64,000 bases of DNA from an uncultured Clostridia bacterium (GTDB taxonomy: Bacteria; Bacillota; Clostridia; Christensenellales; Borkfalkiaceae): contig CALVHL010000003.1 in the NCBI GenBank assembly GCA_944327625.1, positions 56,470 to 120,469 on the forward strand, read 5' to 3'. The stretch's first letter is position 1. The number at the start of each line of letters is the position of its first letter. The translations under genes were made by a program, and so were the position numbers. Below are positions 35,823-43,778 of this stretch, piece after piece. The notes beneath the pieces were generated by a model. That model was not told the origin of the DNA and did not search any database. It saw nothing but the letters and a program-made list of their open reading frames with translations.

Positions 35823-37202
35823 ATGAAAAAGCAGGGCTATCTCAAAGGGGCGCTGATAATTTCTGTCGGCGGCTTTGTATCCAAATTATTGGGCGCAGTC
35901 TACCGTATTCCCCTGATAGCCATACTCGGAGGCAAGGGAATGGGGATATATCAGATGGTATATCCCCTTTATTGCATCCTGCTCACGGTGTCGTCGAGCG
36001 GTATTCCGACGGGGCTCTCGCGTATAATCGCCTCCGACGGGACAAGCGGTGCCGAGCGCACGGCGTTTTTCATCTACGGCGGGGCGGGGCTGTGCGGCTC
36101 GATAATCATGTATATGCTCTCGGGAATGCTCGCGGCGGCTCAGGGCGAACCTGCCGTCGCGCTCTGTTGCAGGGTGATGGCGCCCTCGGTATTTTTCGTC
36201 GCCGTATTGTCGGTAGTGAGGGGCTATTTTCAGGGCAAGGGCAATATGTACCCGACCGCCCTCAGCGAGATTGCCGAACAGGCGATAAAGGTCGCGCTCG
36301 GCATTGCGCTTGCGCGGCTGTACGCGGGCGATCTCTATAAGAGCGTAGCGGCGGCGGTATTCGCCGTGACGGTCAGCGAGGCGGTCTGCGCGGTATTCTG
36401 CGTGCTCGTCTACGCCGTCGACGCGAAGGGCGCAAAACCGCTGTATCTGAGGCATAGTGCGGGGGCAAATGCCGTTTTGAAGTACACTCTGCCGCTCACG
36501 GTATCGGCGCTCGCGCTGCCTTTGAGCCAGCTTATTGAGAGCATAGTCGTCGTCAATCTTCTCCGCGCCGTCGCCCCGAGCGACGCGACTTCGCTCTACG
36601 GCATATTTTCGGGCTGCGCCGTAACTCTCGTCAATCTTCCCGTGTCGGTAACCTACGGACTTGCGGCGGCAAGCGTGCCAAAAATCTCCCCGCTTGCGGG
36701 CGCGGGCAGGTTGCGCGAAGCCAAGGCAATGGCAAAAAAGGCGCTCATGTATACGCTTGCGCTCTCCCTGCCGTGCGCGGTGTTGCTGTTCGCGTTCGCG
36801 CCGCTCGCCACTAAAATAATCTTCTCCTCACTCGCCGCGGCGGACCGCGCGCTCATCGTCAGGCTGGTAAGGATAATGGCGGTAAACGCCGTCACCTGCT
36901 CGCTCGTGCAGACCTCGTCGGCGTGCATAACCTCACTCGGCAAACCGCTTTTCGGCACTTTATCCCAGTGGACGAGCTGCGCCGTGCGCATACTCCTTTC
37001 CGCCGCCCTCGTCGCATACACGCCCCTTTCGGTAAGCGGCGCGGCAGTTGCGGCAAATTGCTCGTATTTGGTTGCCCTCGGGCTGAATATCTGCTATATT
37101 ATAATGGTAAAACAGACGGGGAGGCAGACAGATGTCGGTAACATTGATAGGATTGGGGGTAAGAGAAGGACAATTAACACTTTCGGCGAAACGCGCGCTT
37201 GA
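35823..37202 (+). CDS. SpoVB/YabM-type polysaccharide or lipid II flippase-family protein
   Basis: A 459-residue polytopic membrane protein with about 12-14 helices of the MOP/PST flippase superfamily (start GALIISVGGFVSKLLGAVYR; YQMVYPLYCILLTVSSSGIP). Members move lipid-linked sugars or peptidoglycan precursors across the membrane. Downstream of spoVT it matches YabM in position. The start chosen is the ATG at 35823, five bases after the spoVT stop; a longer in-frame reading would run through spoVT. The C-terminal 24 codons overlap the next gene by 71 bp and encode a hydrophilic tail (GRQTDVGNIDRIGGKRRT), an unusually long overlap. Confidence 0.82.
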   Translation: MKKQGYLKGALIISVGGFVSKLLGAVYRIPLIAILGGKGMGIYQMVYPLYCILLTVSSSGIPTGLSRIIASDGTSGAERTAFFIYGGAGLCGSIIMYMLSGMLAAAQGEPAVALCCRVMAPSVFFVAVLSVVRGYFQGKGNMYPTALSEIAEQAIKVALGIALARLYAGDLYKSVAAAVFAVTVSEAVCAVFCVLVYAVDAKGAKPLYLRHSAGANAVLKYTLPLTVSALALPLSQLIESIVVVNLLRAVAPSDATSLYGIFSGCAVTLVNLPVSVTYGLAAASVPKISPLAGAGRLREAKAMAKKALMYTLALSLPCAVLLFAFAPLATKIIFSSLAAADRALIVRLVRIMAVNAVTCSLVQTSSACITSLGKPLFGTLSQWTSCAVRILLSAALVAYTPLSVSGAAVAANCSYLVALGLNICYIIMVKQTGRQTDVGNIDRIGGKRRTINTFGETRA

Positions 37203-38541
37203 CTGCGCCGACGAGATAATTGCCCGCACGTCGTCGGGCAGGGCGTTCGCAAGCCTCGACGGGTATACCGTGCGTACGCTGGATGAGCTGTATTCTTCCA
37301 GCCGCAACTTCGATACGCTCAACAAAAAACTTGCAAAGGCGGTGATTGACGCCGCCAGGGACAAGAATGTGTGCTATTGCGTCGAGGGCTCGGTCGGCGA
37401 GGATATAGCATGCGGAATAATACTCAATAAGCTTAAAGACGCGCGCGTCGAAGAGGGCGTTTCCAAGTCGTCGCACATCAGGGCACTTGCCCGCATGAAC
37501 GCCGACTCCGTCACGGCAGTTTCGGCGTATTCGGTGCGTACCATAAAGAGCTGCGCTTCCGCCGTGGTCTACGACATAGACGACGGCTATGCCGCGTCGG
37601 AGACCAAGCAGGTTTTAAGCGATATTTTCGGCGAGGAGAGCGACTGCGTATTCGTCAGGGGCGACGAGGCAAAGCGCATAAAGGTCTACGAGATAGACAG
37701 ACAGAAGGACTACGGCTCCGACTGCGGCGTCGCCTGCTCCAAGCCCGAATTTTTAAGGCAGGAGAGGTACGACTATGACGACGTGTTGAAGATAGTCGCG
37801 CTCCTTAGGGCGCCCGGCGGCTGTCCGTGGGACAGGGTGCAGACCAACGAGAGCATAAAGCAGAACGTCATAGAGGAGGCCTACGAGCTTGCCGACGCAA
37901 TCGAGCGCGGCGACGACGACGGAATACTCGAGGAGACGGGCGATGTGCTGTTGCAGGCGGCGTTCCACTCCGTGCTCAAAGACGAGCAGGGCGTATTCAA
38001 CCCGACCGACGCGACGACGGCAGTCGTTAAGAAGCTCATTTTCCGCCATTCTCACATATTCGGCAAGGACAATGCGGCTACCGAGAGCGAGGCTTTGGGC
38101 GTATGGGATAAGAACAAGGCGGAGGAAAAGAACATGACGACCTTTGGCGAGCGGGTTGCCGCCGTTCCGAAGAATATGCCCGCCTGTATGCGCGCGCAGA
38201 AAGTCGGCAAACGCGCTGCCAAGAGCGGAATGGATTTCCTCTCCCCCGTTTCGGCTTCCGAAAAGATGTGGGAGGAGGTGGAAGAACTCGTCACGGCGAT
38301 GAAGAACGAGGACAAGGACGCGACCTTCGACGAGGCGGGCGACGTGCTGTTCGCGGCGGTCAATACCTGCCGTCTTGCGGGCGTCGACTGCGAGGAGGCG
38401 CTCTCTCACGCCACCGACAAGTTTGTAAAGCGCTTCGTCGAGTGCGAAAAGCTGATAATTGCCGACGGCAAGGACATAACCGACCTCGACGGGCTGGAAC
38501 TCGACTACTATTGGTTGAAGGCAAAAAATGTCAATACATAA
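37132..38541 (+). CDS. YabN-type protein: methylase-like domain plus MazG nucleotide pyrophosphohydrolase
   Basis: A 469-residue two-domain protein. Residues about 1-205 resemble the tetrapyrrole (corrin/porphyrin) methylase fold (MSVTLIGLGVREGQLT). Residues about 215-465 are a MazG NTP pyrophosphohydrolase with LRAPGGCPWD and the metal-binding EEAYELADAI and EETGDVLLQ helices, and a second MazG-like half (EEVEELVTAM, DEAGDVLFA). MazG hydrolyses NTPs to NMP and pyrophosphate. The fusion is the same as in B. subtilis YabN. GGGGAGG precedes the ATG, supporting this start despite the overlap with the flippase gene. Whether the methylase part is active is unknown. Confidence 0.87.
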   Translation: MSVTLIGLGVREGQLTLSAKRALDCADEIIARTSSGRAFASLDGYTVRTLDELYSSSRNFDTLNKKLAKAVIDAARDKNVCYCVEGSVGEDIACGIILNKLKDARVEEGVSKSSHIRALARMNADSVTAVSAYSVRTIKSCASAVVYDIDDGYAASETKQVLSDIFGEESDCVFVRGDEAKRIKVYEIDRQKDYGSDCGVACSKPEFLRQERYDYDDVLKIVALLRAPGGCPWDRVQTNESIKQNVIEEAYELADAIERGDDDGILEETGDVLLQAAFHSVLKDEQGVFNPTDATTAVVKKLIFRHSHIFGKDNAATESEALGVWDKNKAEEKNMTTFGERVAAVPKNMPACMRAQKVGKRAAKSGMDFLSPVSASEKMWEEVEELVTAMKNEDKDATFDEAGDVLFAAVNTCRLAGVDCEEALSHATDKFVKRFVECEKLIIADGKDITDLDGLELDYYWLKAKNVNT

Positions 38542-39469
38542 GATAGATATAGGCGGGCTTGTCACGCCCAATAACATATTTCTCGCCCCGCTTGCGGGAT
38601 ATACAAACGCCGTATTCAGGGATATGTGCCGCCGCCTCGGCGCGGGACTGACATTCACCGAAATGGTCAGTGCGAAAGGGTTGTGTTACGGCAGCGCGGG
38701 CACGCGCGAACTGCTTTTAAACCTCCCCGAATATGACGGCATAAAGGCGTGTCAGCTGTTCGGCAGCGAGGAGGAGTATCTCCGCCGCGCGGCGCAGAGC
38801 GAGGAGCTTGCGCCCTTTGAACTAATCGATATCAACATGGGCTGTCCCGTGCCAAAGATATTCAAAAACGGCGAGGGTAGCGCGTTGCTTGCCGATATTC
38901 CGCTTGCCGCACGGCTCGTCAGGGCGGTCAAAGAGAGCGGCAAACGCGTCTCCGTCAAGTTCAGGACGGGCATAACGGGCGACAAGCTGGTCACCGCCGA
39001 TTTTGCGCGGGCAATGGAGGACGCGGGCGCGGACATGATAACCGTGCACGGCAGAACGCGCGACAAGATATATTCGGGCGAGGTCAACTATTCAGAAATC
39101 GCCCGCGCGAAGAACGCCGTAAAGATACCCGTAATAGCCAACGGCGGCGTATTCACCCCCGCCGACGCGCAGAAACTTATGGACGAGACGGGCGCGGACG
39201 GCGTAATGCTCGCCCGCGGCGCAATGTATAACCCTTTCCTGTTCGCCGAAATAACGGGCAGGACGGACTTCGACAGGCGCGAATGTATTGAAAGACAGCT
39301 TGACTTAACTTACAGATATTACGGTGACAGGTTTGCCACCGTCTATATGCGCAAGATGATAGGTTTCTATGTAAAGGGCTGTGCGGGCGCGGCTCAGCTC
39401 CGCGTCAGATTGCTCTCCTCCGACACCCGCGGGGAGATAGAAAGTTTGCTTTCGCTCATACAACTGTAA
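38528..39469 (+). CDS. tRNA-dihydrouridine synthase
   Basis: A 313-residue FMN-dependent TIM-barrel enzyme of the Dus family. Diagnostic segments are APLAGYTNAVFRDMCRRLGA (near residues 18-37), INMGCPVPKIFKNGEGSAL (catalytic Cys in GCP) and the phosphate-binding region ANGGVFTPADAQ. It reduces uridines in the tRNA D-loop and resembles DusB by length and motif. It overlaps mazG by 14 bp and ends at a terminator, so it is the last gene of the spoVT cluster. Confidence 0.9.
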   Translation: MSIHKIDIGGLVTPNNIFLAPLAGYTNAVFRDMCRRLGAGLTFTEMVSAKGLCYGSAGTRELLLNLPEYDGIKACQLFGSEEEYLRRAAQSEELAPFELIDINMGCPVPKIFKNGEGSALLADIPLAARLVRAVKESGKRVSVKFRTGITGDKLVTADFARAMEDAGADMITVHGRTRDKIYSGEVNYSEIARAKNAVKIPVIANGGVFTPADAQKLMDETGADGVMLARGAMYNPFLFAEITGRTDFDRRECIERQLDLTYRYYGDRFATVYMRKMIGFYVKGCAGAAQLRVRLLSSDTRGEIESLLSLIQL

Positions 39470-39477
39470 AATTCTTT

Positions 39478-39514
39478 AAAGATTGTCCGGCTTTCTGCAA
39501 GGCAATCTTTTTTT
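39478..39514 (+). terminator. Terminator after dus
   Basis: AAAGATTG (39478-39485) pairs with CAATCTTT (39503-39510), followed by a run of T. Confidence 0.75.
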
Positions 39515-39515
39515 A

Positions 39516-39544
39516 TTGCCTTTTTGCAAGCAATGGGATATAAT
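39516..39544 (+). promoter_or_regulatory. Promoter of apbE, placed for a leaderless mRNA
   Basis: TTGCCT (39516-39521), 17 bp, consensus TATAAT (39539-39544). Only 6 bp separate the -10 box from the ATG at 39551, so transcription should begin at or next to the start codon. No ribosome-binding site is visible. Confidence 0.6.
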
Positions 39545-39550
39545 AGCGTT

Positions 39551-40783
39551 ATGAAAAAATCAGTAAAAGTAATTACTTCCGCAGCTCTCGCGCTGACTAT
39601 GTTGGCGTTTTCGGGCTGTAAAGAAGAAGTCAGACAGGGAACGATGGACCAGTACAGCACATTCTATTCAATGGGTTCGTTCGCCTATCTGTTTGCAAGA
39701 AAATCTGCCGATGAGATAGCTTCTTCGCCCGTCGAGGAGCTCAATGAGCAGTTCGACAAGCTCTGCGACGGTATATCGGACATACTCACCGGGCTGGAAT
39801 ATTCCATCAGCTCGTCGGTCGAAACCTCATATATCTACAAGTACAACATGGCGGAGGCGGACAGCTGGGTTCAGATAGATTACACGACGTACCGCGTGCT
39901 CTCCAAGGCGATAGAAATTTACGAATTTACAGGCGGCTATTATAACCCCGCCGTCTGGTATTGCGTCGACCTCTACGGTTTCACCACGAGGGTAGAAGAC
40001 TCTGACGAGGCGGCGTATTGGAGAGATCCCGTCACCAACGAAAAAGGCAATCTGCTGTATTATCCCCTGCCCGAAGAAAAGTACGTCACGGCGTTCAAGA
40101 CGCTTGCCGAAGGGTTTGCCGACGTCGAAGTCAAAAGCGAGAACGGCAAATATTACGCATATAAGCCCGCGCACGTCGTCGAAGTCGACTGCATAACCTA
40201 TTCTTTAAGGCTCGACCTCGGCGGTATAGGCAAGGGCTGGGCGGTCGGCGAAATCTCTGACCTCATGGACGAGTTCGGCTATAAGCACGGCTATTTAAGC
40301 TTCGCATCGTCGAGCATGGCGTTAAAGGAACACGAGACGGCAATAAACTATACCTTGCAGGCGCGCGATCCCCGCTCGGAAAGCAACGGCGGACTGTTCA
40401 GAATTCCCGTAAAGAACTGCGAGCTGTCGACGAGCGGCGACTATGAAAAATATTACGAAATTGACGGAACGCGCTATTGCCACATCATTAACCCCATGAC
40501 CGGGCGTCCCATCGAGACGGGCGTTGCGTCCGTTACGATAGTCGGCGGCTCTGCCGCAGAGGACGACGCTCTGACGACGGCAATCTCGGCAATGGGCAAG
40601 GAAAAGGCGGTAGAATTCATAAATGCCAACGAGGAATACTTTGAAGGCAAGACGATCGTCTTTCTCGTGTTCGAGGGCGACGAGGGCAAGATAATAACCA
40701 ACGCCCCCGACGAAATTGAGGTTATGAATGAAGACTATGTCGTTGCAAACGACGTAGTTGACGGAAAAATAGTATTAAAATGA
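39551..40783 (+). CDS. apbE: FAD:protein FMN transferase (ApbE), lipoprotein
   Basis: A 410-residue lipoprotein (signal peptide, lipobox FSGC, C23) of the ApbE family. Visible blocks are RLDLGGIGKGWAVGEI, the SSMALKE segment, STSGDYEKYYEIDGTRYCHI and the metal-binding DALTTAISAMG. ApbE attaches FMN covalently to Thr in target proteins such as RnfG and RnfD. The Rnf operon lies just beyond on the other strand, so these are the likely clients. ATG 39551 fits the signal peptide; in-frame ATGs at 39524 and 39533 lie upstream of or within the promoter. Confidence 0.9.
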   Translation: MKKSVKVITSAALALTMLAFSGCKEEVRQGTMDQYSTFYSMGSFAYLFARKSADEIASSPVEELNEQFDKLCDGISDILTGLEYSISSSVETSYIYKYNMAEADSWVQIDYTTYRVLSKAIEIYEFTGGYYNPAVWYCVDLYGFTTRVEDSDEAAYWRDPVTNEKGNLLYYPLPEEKYVTAFKTLAEGFADVEVKSENGKYYAYKPAHVVEVDCITYSLRLDLGGIGKGWAVGEISDLMDEFGYKHGYLSFASSSMALKEHETAINYTLQARDPRSESNGGLFRIPVKNCELSTSGDYEKYYEIDGTRYCHIINPMTGRPIETGVASVTIVGGSAAEDDALTTAISAMGKEKAVEFINANEEYFEGKTIVFLVFEGDEGKIITNAPDEIEVMNEDYVVANDVVDGKIVLK

Positions 40784-40797
40784 GGATAGCAACCTGA

Positions 40798-41271
40798 ATG
40801 TCGCTTAAAAAGATTGACCAGGTCAGGGAAGGCAAGCTCTTTCGCGTGTGGGATATTCTCGTCTATGCGCTCGTAATCGTCGTGTCGGTCGTGCTGATTG
40901 TCGTATTCACCTTCACCCGCGACAACACGCCGCTGAGCGGAGTGATTATCTCCTACAAGGGGCAGACGGTCTTCACCTATGACTTCCAGAACAACAAATA
41001 TGAAATAACCTCCGCCGAGCATATAACGGTGGTGGAGGACGAGGCGGACAGGCTGCTCGTGCGCTTTACCTGCGACGAGGGCTTCAACGACATAGAGTTC
41101 GACCTCGATGCCGTCTCCGTGAAAGTGGTCGACACCGATTGCTCCGTGCATAAGGACTGTCTCTATTCCACCCCGCTGACGGTCAACGGCTCCATACCCA
41201 TTCTCTGTCAGCCGCACGGTCTGGTCATCCGTCCGCTCGTGGTCGTCGACGACGGCAATATAATCGTCTGA
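40798..41271 (+). CDS. NusG domain II-containing membrane protein
   Basis: A 157-residue protein with an N-terminal membrane helix (about 20-42) and an extracytoplasmic NusG-domain-II-like beta barrel. The end, with DTDCSVHKDCLYS and PILCQPHGLVI, keeps the Cys pattern of this family (usually CPDKxC...ICLP). Such genes often accompany apbE and rnf genes in Clostridia; the function is unknown, perhaps linked to extracytoplasmic electron transfer. It follows apbE by 14 bp and should be co-transcribed. Confidence 0.78.
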   Translation: MSLKKIDQVREGKLFRVWDILVYALVIVVSVVLIVVFTFTRDNTPLSGVIISYKGQTVFTYDFQNNKYEITSAEHITVVEDEADRLLVRFTCDEGFNDIEFDLDAVSVKVVDTDCSVHKDCLYSTPLTVNGSIPILCQPHGLVIRPLVVVDDGNIIV

Positions 41272-41342
41272 TCTATCCGCCCGCGCACGGCTTGAAATAT
41301 TAAACTAAGCGCATTAAAATTTCAGATAATTTAAGGTATTCA

Positions 41343-41378
41343 GCGCCCCGCAGCGTAAAGCTGCGGGGCGCATTTTTT
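41343..41378 (+). terminator. Terminator of the apbE operon
   Basis: GCGCCCCGCAG (41343-41353) pairs perfectly with CTGCGGGGCGC (near 41361-41371), followed by ATTTTTT. Confidence 0.92.
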
Positions 41379-41582
41379 ATGCCTTATCAGAGCCCTTAAA
41401 AAAAGGCGTTCGTTGCGGCATATTCCCCGCCCGATTGCGAAAATCTGCCGTTTTACGCCTGCCTGCAAACGGCAATGATATTGCCCGCACCCCCCTGAAA
41501 TTGCATTTCAGCCGCCTTATAATTTGCTCTTGAAATTGCGCAAAATGCGCCTCAAAACTCTCGCTCTAACCCGCCGAAAAGC
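41379..41582. other. Intergenic spacer between convergent operons
   Basis: No gene seen. Two small hairpins are visible: TGCCGTTT / AAACGGCA (41446-41474) and CTGAAAT / ATTTCAG (41495-41511). Neither has a clear role. Confidence 0.4.
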
Positions 41583-41616
41583 GCACAAAAAAACCGCCCC
41601 GAAAAATCGGGGCGGT
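41583..41616 (-). terminator. Terminator of the rnf operon
   Basis: Read on the minus strand, ACCGCCCCGA / TCGGGGCGGT (41616-41593) is followed by TTTTTTT. Confidence 0.9.
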
Positions 41617-41642
41617 AAATTTTTGCTTTACGGCAGAGCGGT

Positions 41643-42485
41643 TTACTTTGCCTCTCTGTCGATGATGGTGTGGCGGGGGCAGACTGCTACGCAGGTCTTG
41701 CAACCCGTACACTTTGAATAGTCTATTACGGGCAGATTGTTCACCATGGTGATCGCGCCCTGAGGGCACTTCTTGGCGCACATTCCGCAGGCAATACAGC
41801 CTACCTTGCAGGCGTTCATTACTTCCTTGCCCTTGCACTGCGAATTGCAGGCAACGTAAACGGGCGCAGACGCGGGTATGCGTTCGATAACGTGCTTGGG
41901 GCAGGCGTTTATGCACGCGCCGCAGCTCACGCAGGCGTCGGGGTTGACACTTGCAAGCTTGCCGTCAACGGCAATGGCGTTTTCAGGGCAGACGGCCTTA
42001 CAGTCGCCGCAACCCAGACAACCGTACTTGCAGACCTTGTTTCCGCCGAGCAGGGTGTTGTTTGCCGCACAGGTGGGGTTGCCGACGTATTGGAAAGCGT
42101 CAACCGCATTTTCCGCGCCGCCGTTACACTTTACGACGGCTACCGTGCGTTCTTCCTCTTTGAGTTCAATGCCGAGAAGCGCGGCGATTTCCGCCTTCTT
42201 TTCGGGCGAAGTTACGTGACAGTCGGAGAGGTCGCCCTCGCCGCAGGCAAGCTTGGAAGCAAAGCCCGCACAGCCGGAGCAGCCGCAGCCGCCGCAGTTT
42301 GCGCCCGCAAGATTTTCAAGAATTTTCGTGACCTTTTCGTCCATGTCGACCTTGAATATCTTGCCGACGACGAGAATGAGCGCAACGATCACGATGGCAA
42401 GTCCCGCAAGGATGCCTGCCACAATACCGACAGTTTTCCATGTTTCGGCGGTGACTTCGCCCAATTTAACAAGTAAATTCAACAT
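41643..42485 (-). CDS. rnfB: Rnf electron transport complex subunit RnfB
   Basis: A 280-residue iron-sulfur subunit. A membrane helix (about 18-42) is followed by a Cys cluster (C64, C67, C69, C72, C81 and C89) for one Fe-S site, then four CxxCxxCxxxC ferredoxin motifs toward the C-terminus (for example CLGCGDCKAVCP and CTGCKTCVAVCP). RnfB takes electrons from reduced ferredoxin on the cytoplasmic side and passes them to the membrane subunits. It is the last gene of the operon in the usual clostridial order C-D-G-E-A-B, followed by a strong terminator. Confidence 0.94.
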   Translation of the reverse strand: MLNLLVKLGEVTAETWKTVGIVAGILAGLAIVIVALILVVGKIFKVDMDEKVTKILENLAGANCGGCGCSGCAGFASKLACGEGDLSDCHVTSPEKKAEIAALLGIELKEEERTVAVVKCNGGAENAVDAFQYVGNPTCAANNTLLGGNKVCKYGCLGCGDCKAVCPENAIAVDGKLASVNPDACVSCGACINACPKHVIERIPASAPVYVACNSQCKGKEVMNACKVGCIACGMCAKKCPQGAITMVNNLPVIDYSKCTGCKTCVAVCPRHTIIDREAK

Positions 42486-42500
42486 TTAAAACCGTCCTCC

Positions 42501-43097
42501 TTAAATATAGGTGAATACCGTGAATGCCATGCAGATGAAGCTTGCCGTAATCATGGATATGGGGAAGCCTGCAAGCGATTTTGAAACCTTGACGCAGTTG
42601 AGCTTTTCCCTCATGCCGCTCATGATAATCATTACCAGCGTGAAGCCGAGGCCTGCAAACAGCGCATACAGCACCGCCCAGCCCATATTCATCGTGGCGT
42701 CGCCGATAATGTTCGACATATCGCCAATTACCATTTCGCACACGCCGAGCACGGCGCAGTTGGTGGTGATGAGGGGAAGATATATGCCCATTGCCTTGTA
42801 GAGCGAGGGGGAGAGCTTCTGTATGATCTTTTCGATCATCTGAACGAGCGACGCAATTATGAATATGAATACGATTATTTCGAGGAAATCGAACCCGAGG
42901 GGAACCATTACATATTCATATATGGGATAGGTAACCGCCGTGGCGAGCACCATAACCAGCGTAACCGCAACGCCCATGCCTACCGCAGAGGAGGTCTTTT
43001 TGGAAACGCCCAAGAACGGGCAGATGCCATAAGTCTTGACCGTAATGAAGTTGTTGGTCAGAACGGCAGCTAAAACTATTGCAATAAAAGTAGCCAT
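42501..43097 (-). CDS. rnfA: Rnf complex membrane subunit RnfA
   Basis: A 198-residue six-helix membrane protein. NNFITVKTYGICPFLGVSKK near the N-terminus and ITTNCAVLGVC in the second half are the RnfA/NqrE Cys-containing helices that coordinate the intramembrane [2Fe-2S] cluster together with RnfE. It forms part of the electron and cation path. The ribosome-binding site AAAGGAGG overlaps the end of rnfE, with 3 bp between the genes. Confidence 0.94.
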   Translation of the reverse strand: MATFIAIVLAAVLTNNFITVKTYGICPFLGVSKKTSSAVGMGVAVTLVMVLATAVTYPIYEYVMVPLGFDFLEIIVFIFIIASLVQMIEKIIQKLSPSLYKAMGIYLPLITTNCAVLGVCEMVIGDMSNIIGDATMNMGWAVLYALFAGLGFTLVMIIMSGMREKLNCVKVSKSLAGFPISMITASFICMAFTVFTYI

Positions 43098-43100
43098 CTT

Positions 43101-43778
43101 TTAAGCCTCCTTTACGGGTTGAGCGTCAACCGTCTTGCTGTCCAAAAGGTTTTCCCTTGCCACTTTGTTGCCCCTTATTCTGCGGCTTCTCATGAACGTG
43201 TCGATGATATAGGTGAATACCGCAATCGACAGACCGTAGATGATGAACGCGCCTGCGGGGGTGGCGAGCGCCGAAATCTTGAAGGACATAATCTGTACGC
43301 CGAACAGCGAACCTTTGCCGAGGAACTCGCAGATAATACCCATAACGGTCAGCGCGAAGGTGAAGCCGAAGCCGTTTGCAAGGCCGTCCACCGCGCTTTC
43401 AAGCACGTTGTGCTTGTTGGCGAATGCCTCCGCTCTGCCGAGTATTATGCAGTTTACGACTATGAGGGCGAGGAAGCCGCCCAGGCTGTCGTAGAGGTCG
43501 GGTACAAGTTTATTGAGTATCATTCTCGCAAGCGTAACCAGCGTTGCGATTATGACGATATAAGAGGGAATTCTTACTTCGTTGGGTATAACCTTTCTGA
43601 GTGCCGAAATGAGCATATTGGAAAGGGTTAAAATTACGACGACCGTAAGTCCCATGCCCAGCGCGCTTGAAGCCGAGGAGATAAGTCCGAGCGTAGGGCA
43701 GGTACCAAGTACGAGCATGAACGTCGGGTTATTGAAAATCAAACCGTCAAGCGTAATCTTAGCGTATTTATTTTTCAT
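43101..43778 (-). CDS. rnfE: Rnf complex membrane subunit RnfE
   Basis: A 225-residue six-helix membrane protein homologous to RnfA and NqrD. Conserved Cys-bearing segments are FMLVLGTCPTLGL and IVVNCIILGRAEAFA. It pairs with RnfA in an inverted arrangement around the shared cluster. The ATG shares its first base with the rnfG stop codon (TAATG), showing translational coupling. The C-terminal 40 residues form a charged tail. Confidence 0.94.
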   Translation of the reverse strand: MKNKYAKITLDGLIFNNPTFMLVLGTCPTLGLISSASSALGMGLTVVVILTLSNMLISALRKVIPNEVRIPSYIVIIATLVTLARMILNKLVPDLYDSLGGFLALIVVNCIILGRAEAFANKHNVLESAVDGLANGFGFTFALTVMGIICEFLGKGSLFGVQIMSFKISALATPAGAFIIYGLSIAVFTYIIDTFMRSRRIRGNKVARENLLDSKTVDAQPVKEA

